Source: Streptomyces sp. H27-C3
Lineage (GTDB): Bacteria; Actinomycetota; Actinomycetes; Streptomycetales; Streptomycetaceae
Assembly: GCF_030063415.1 (NCBI RefSeq)
Contig: NZ_JASITA010000034.1
Location: forward strand, 20,873-84,872
DNA: 64,000 nt
Direction of reading: 5' to 3'
Part shown: one piece after another, positions 63,875 to 64,000 of the stretch
Numbering within the stretch: the first letter of the stretch is position 1
How the letters are laid out: every line of letters begins with the position of its first letter
Translations under genes and position numbers: made by a program
Notes under the pieces: model-generated
What the model was told of the DNA's origin: nothing
What the model saw: only the letters and a program-made list of their open reading frames with translations
Database searches by the model: none

Positions 63875-64000
63875 TGAGGTTCCCCCGTTACTCGGGAGAT
63901 GCTGATCAGCTGGTCAGGGAGGGTTGACGGGGTTTCAGGTTCGCTCTTCTGGTCGTTGCCTGATCGGAGTAGTACCTCTCCTCGAACTCGATCGGGCTGA
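63875..64000 (-). mobile_element. IS3-family insertion sequence, 3' end
   Basis: The transposase C-terminus SPIEFEERYYSDQATTRR is read on the minus strand to a TGA at 63906; this is the typical end of IS3-family OrfB. TGAGGTTCCCCC at 63875-63886 is a candidate terminal inverted repeat. The rest lies beyond the window. Confidence 0.75.

Overview
The window is high-GC actinobacterial chromosome, almost certainly Streptomyces or a close relative. GTG/TTG starts are common, codon third positions are strongly G/C, and the gene families fit (mycoredoxin-like glutaredoxin, F420-type luciferase-like oxidoreductase, SepF-like protein, XRE/DUF5753 plus DUF397 pairs, HATPase anti-sigma-like proteins).

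Layout. (1) 1-9500: end of an LmeA/DUF2993 protein, then an aromatic-acid catabolic cluster: CoA ligase plus PaaX-type regulator on +, and acyl-CoA dehydrogenase/RidA/hydrolase and enoyl-CoA hydratase/bifunctional flavoprotein on -. The same palindrome overlaps the candidate -35 in front of both minus-strand operons and the ligase. The gene set suggests CoA-dependent breakdown of anthranilate (2-aminobenzoate) or salicylate. (2) 9.7-22.1 kb: mostly ordinary chromosome, with an arcA-arcB arginine deiminase pair, a hen1-pnkp RNA-repair operon, homocysteine methyltransferase, MazG, an AAA ATPase and a SepF-like gene. (3) 22.4-27.1 kb: a mosaic of mobile-element remains. It contains a beheaded rpsR paralogue, resolvase and ISL3 transposase fragments, two MITE-like inverted repeats in opposite orientation, a 32-base G run that may be an assembly artefact, a possible orphan toxin/immunity pair, an ArsR-SRPBCC-DHFR operon with a leaderless promoter, and a Tn3-family transposase with an internal deletion. 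(4) 27.3-31.9 kb: MFS transporter, beta-propeller protein, secreted metallophosphoesterase and hemerythrin protein; a GGAAA/TTTCC palindrome precedes both the transporter and the phosphoesterase. (5) 32.4-61.9 kb: a ~29 kb defence island. It holds an SF1 helicase with a RelE/ParE-like N-terminus coupled to a 2281-residue DruE-like DUF1998 helicase with a nuclease-like tail; an XRE/DUF397/ATPase regulatory module with a DUF262 remnant; and a 7-gene same-strand run of Wadjet JetA-B-C-D, a Ser/Thr kinase, a SNF2 helicase and a giant Eco57I-type methyltransferase. (6) 62.1-64 kb: a decayed catabolic segment (SDR cut by the island edge, SDR, FAH-family gene cut by an IS3-family element).

The most promising unexplained systems are the RelE-helicase/DruE-like pair and the kinase-SNF2-methyltransferase operon next to Wadjet. 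No tRNA, rRNA or CRISPR array was seen.
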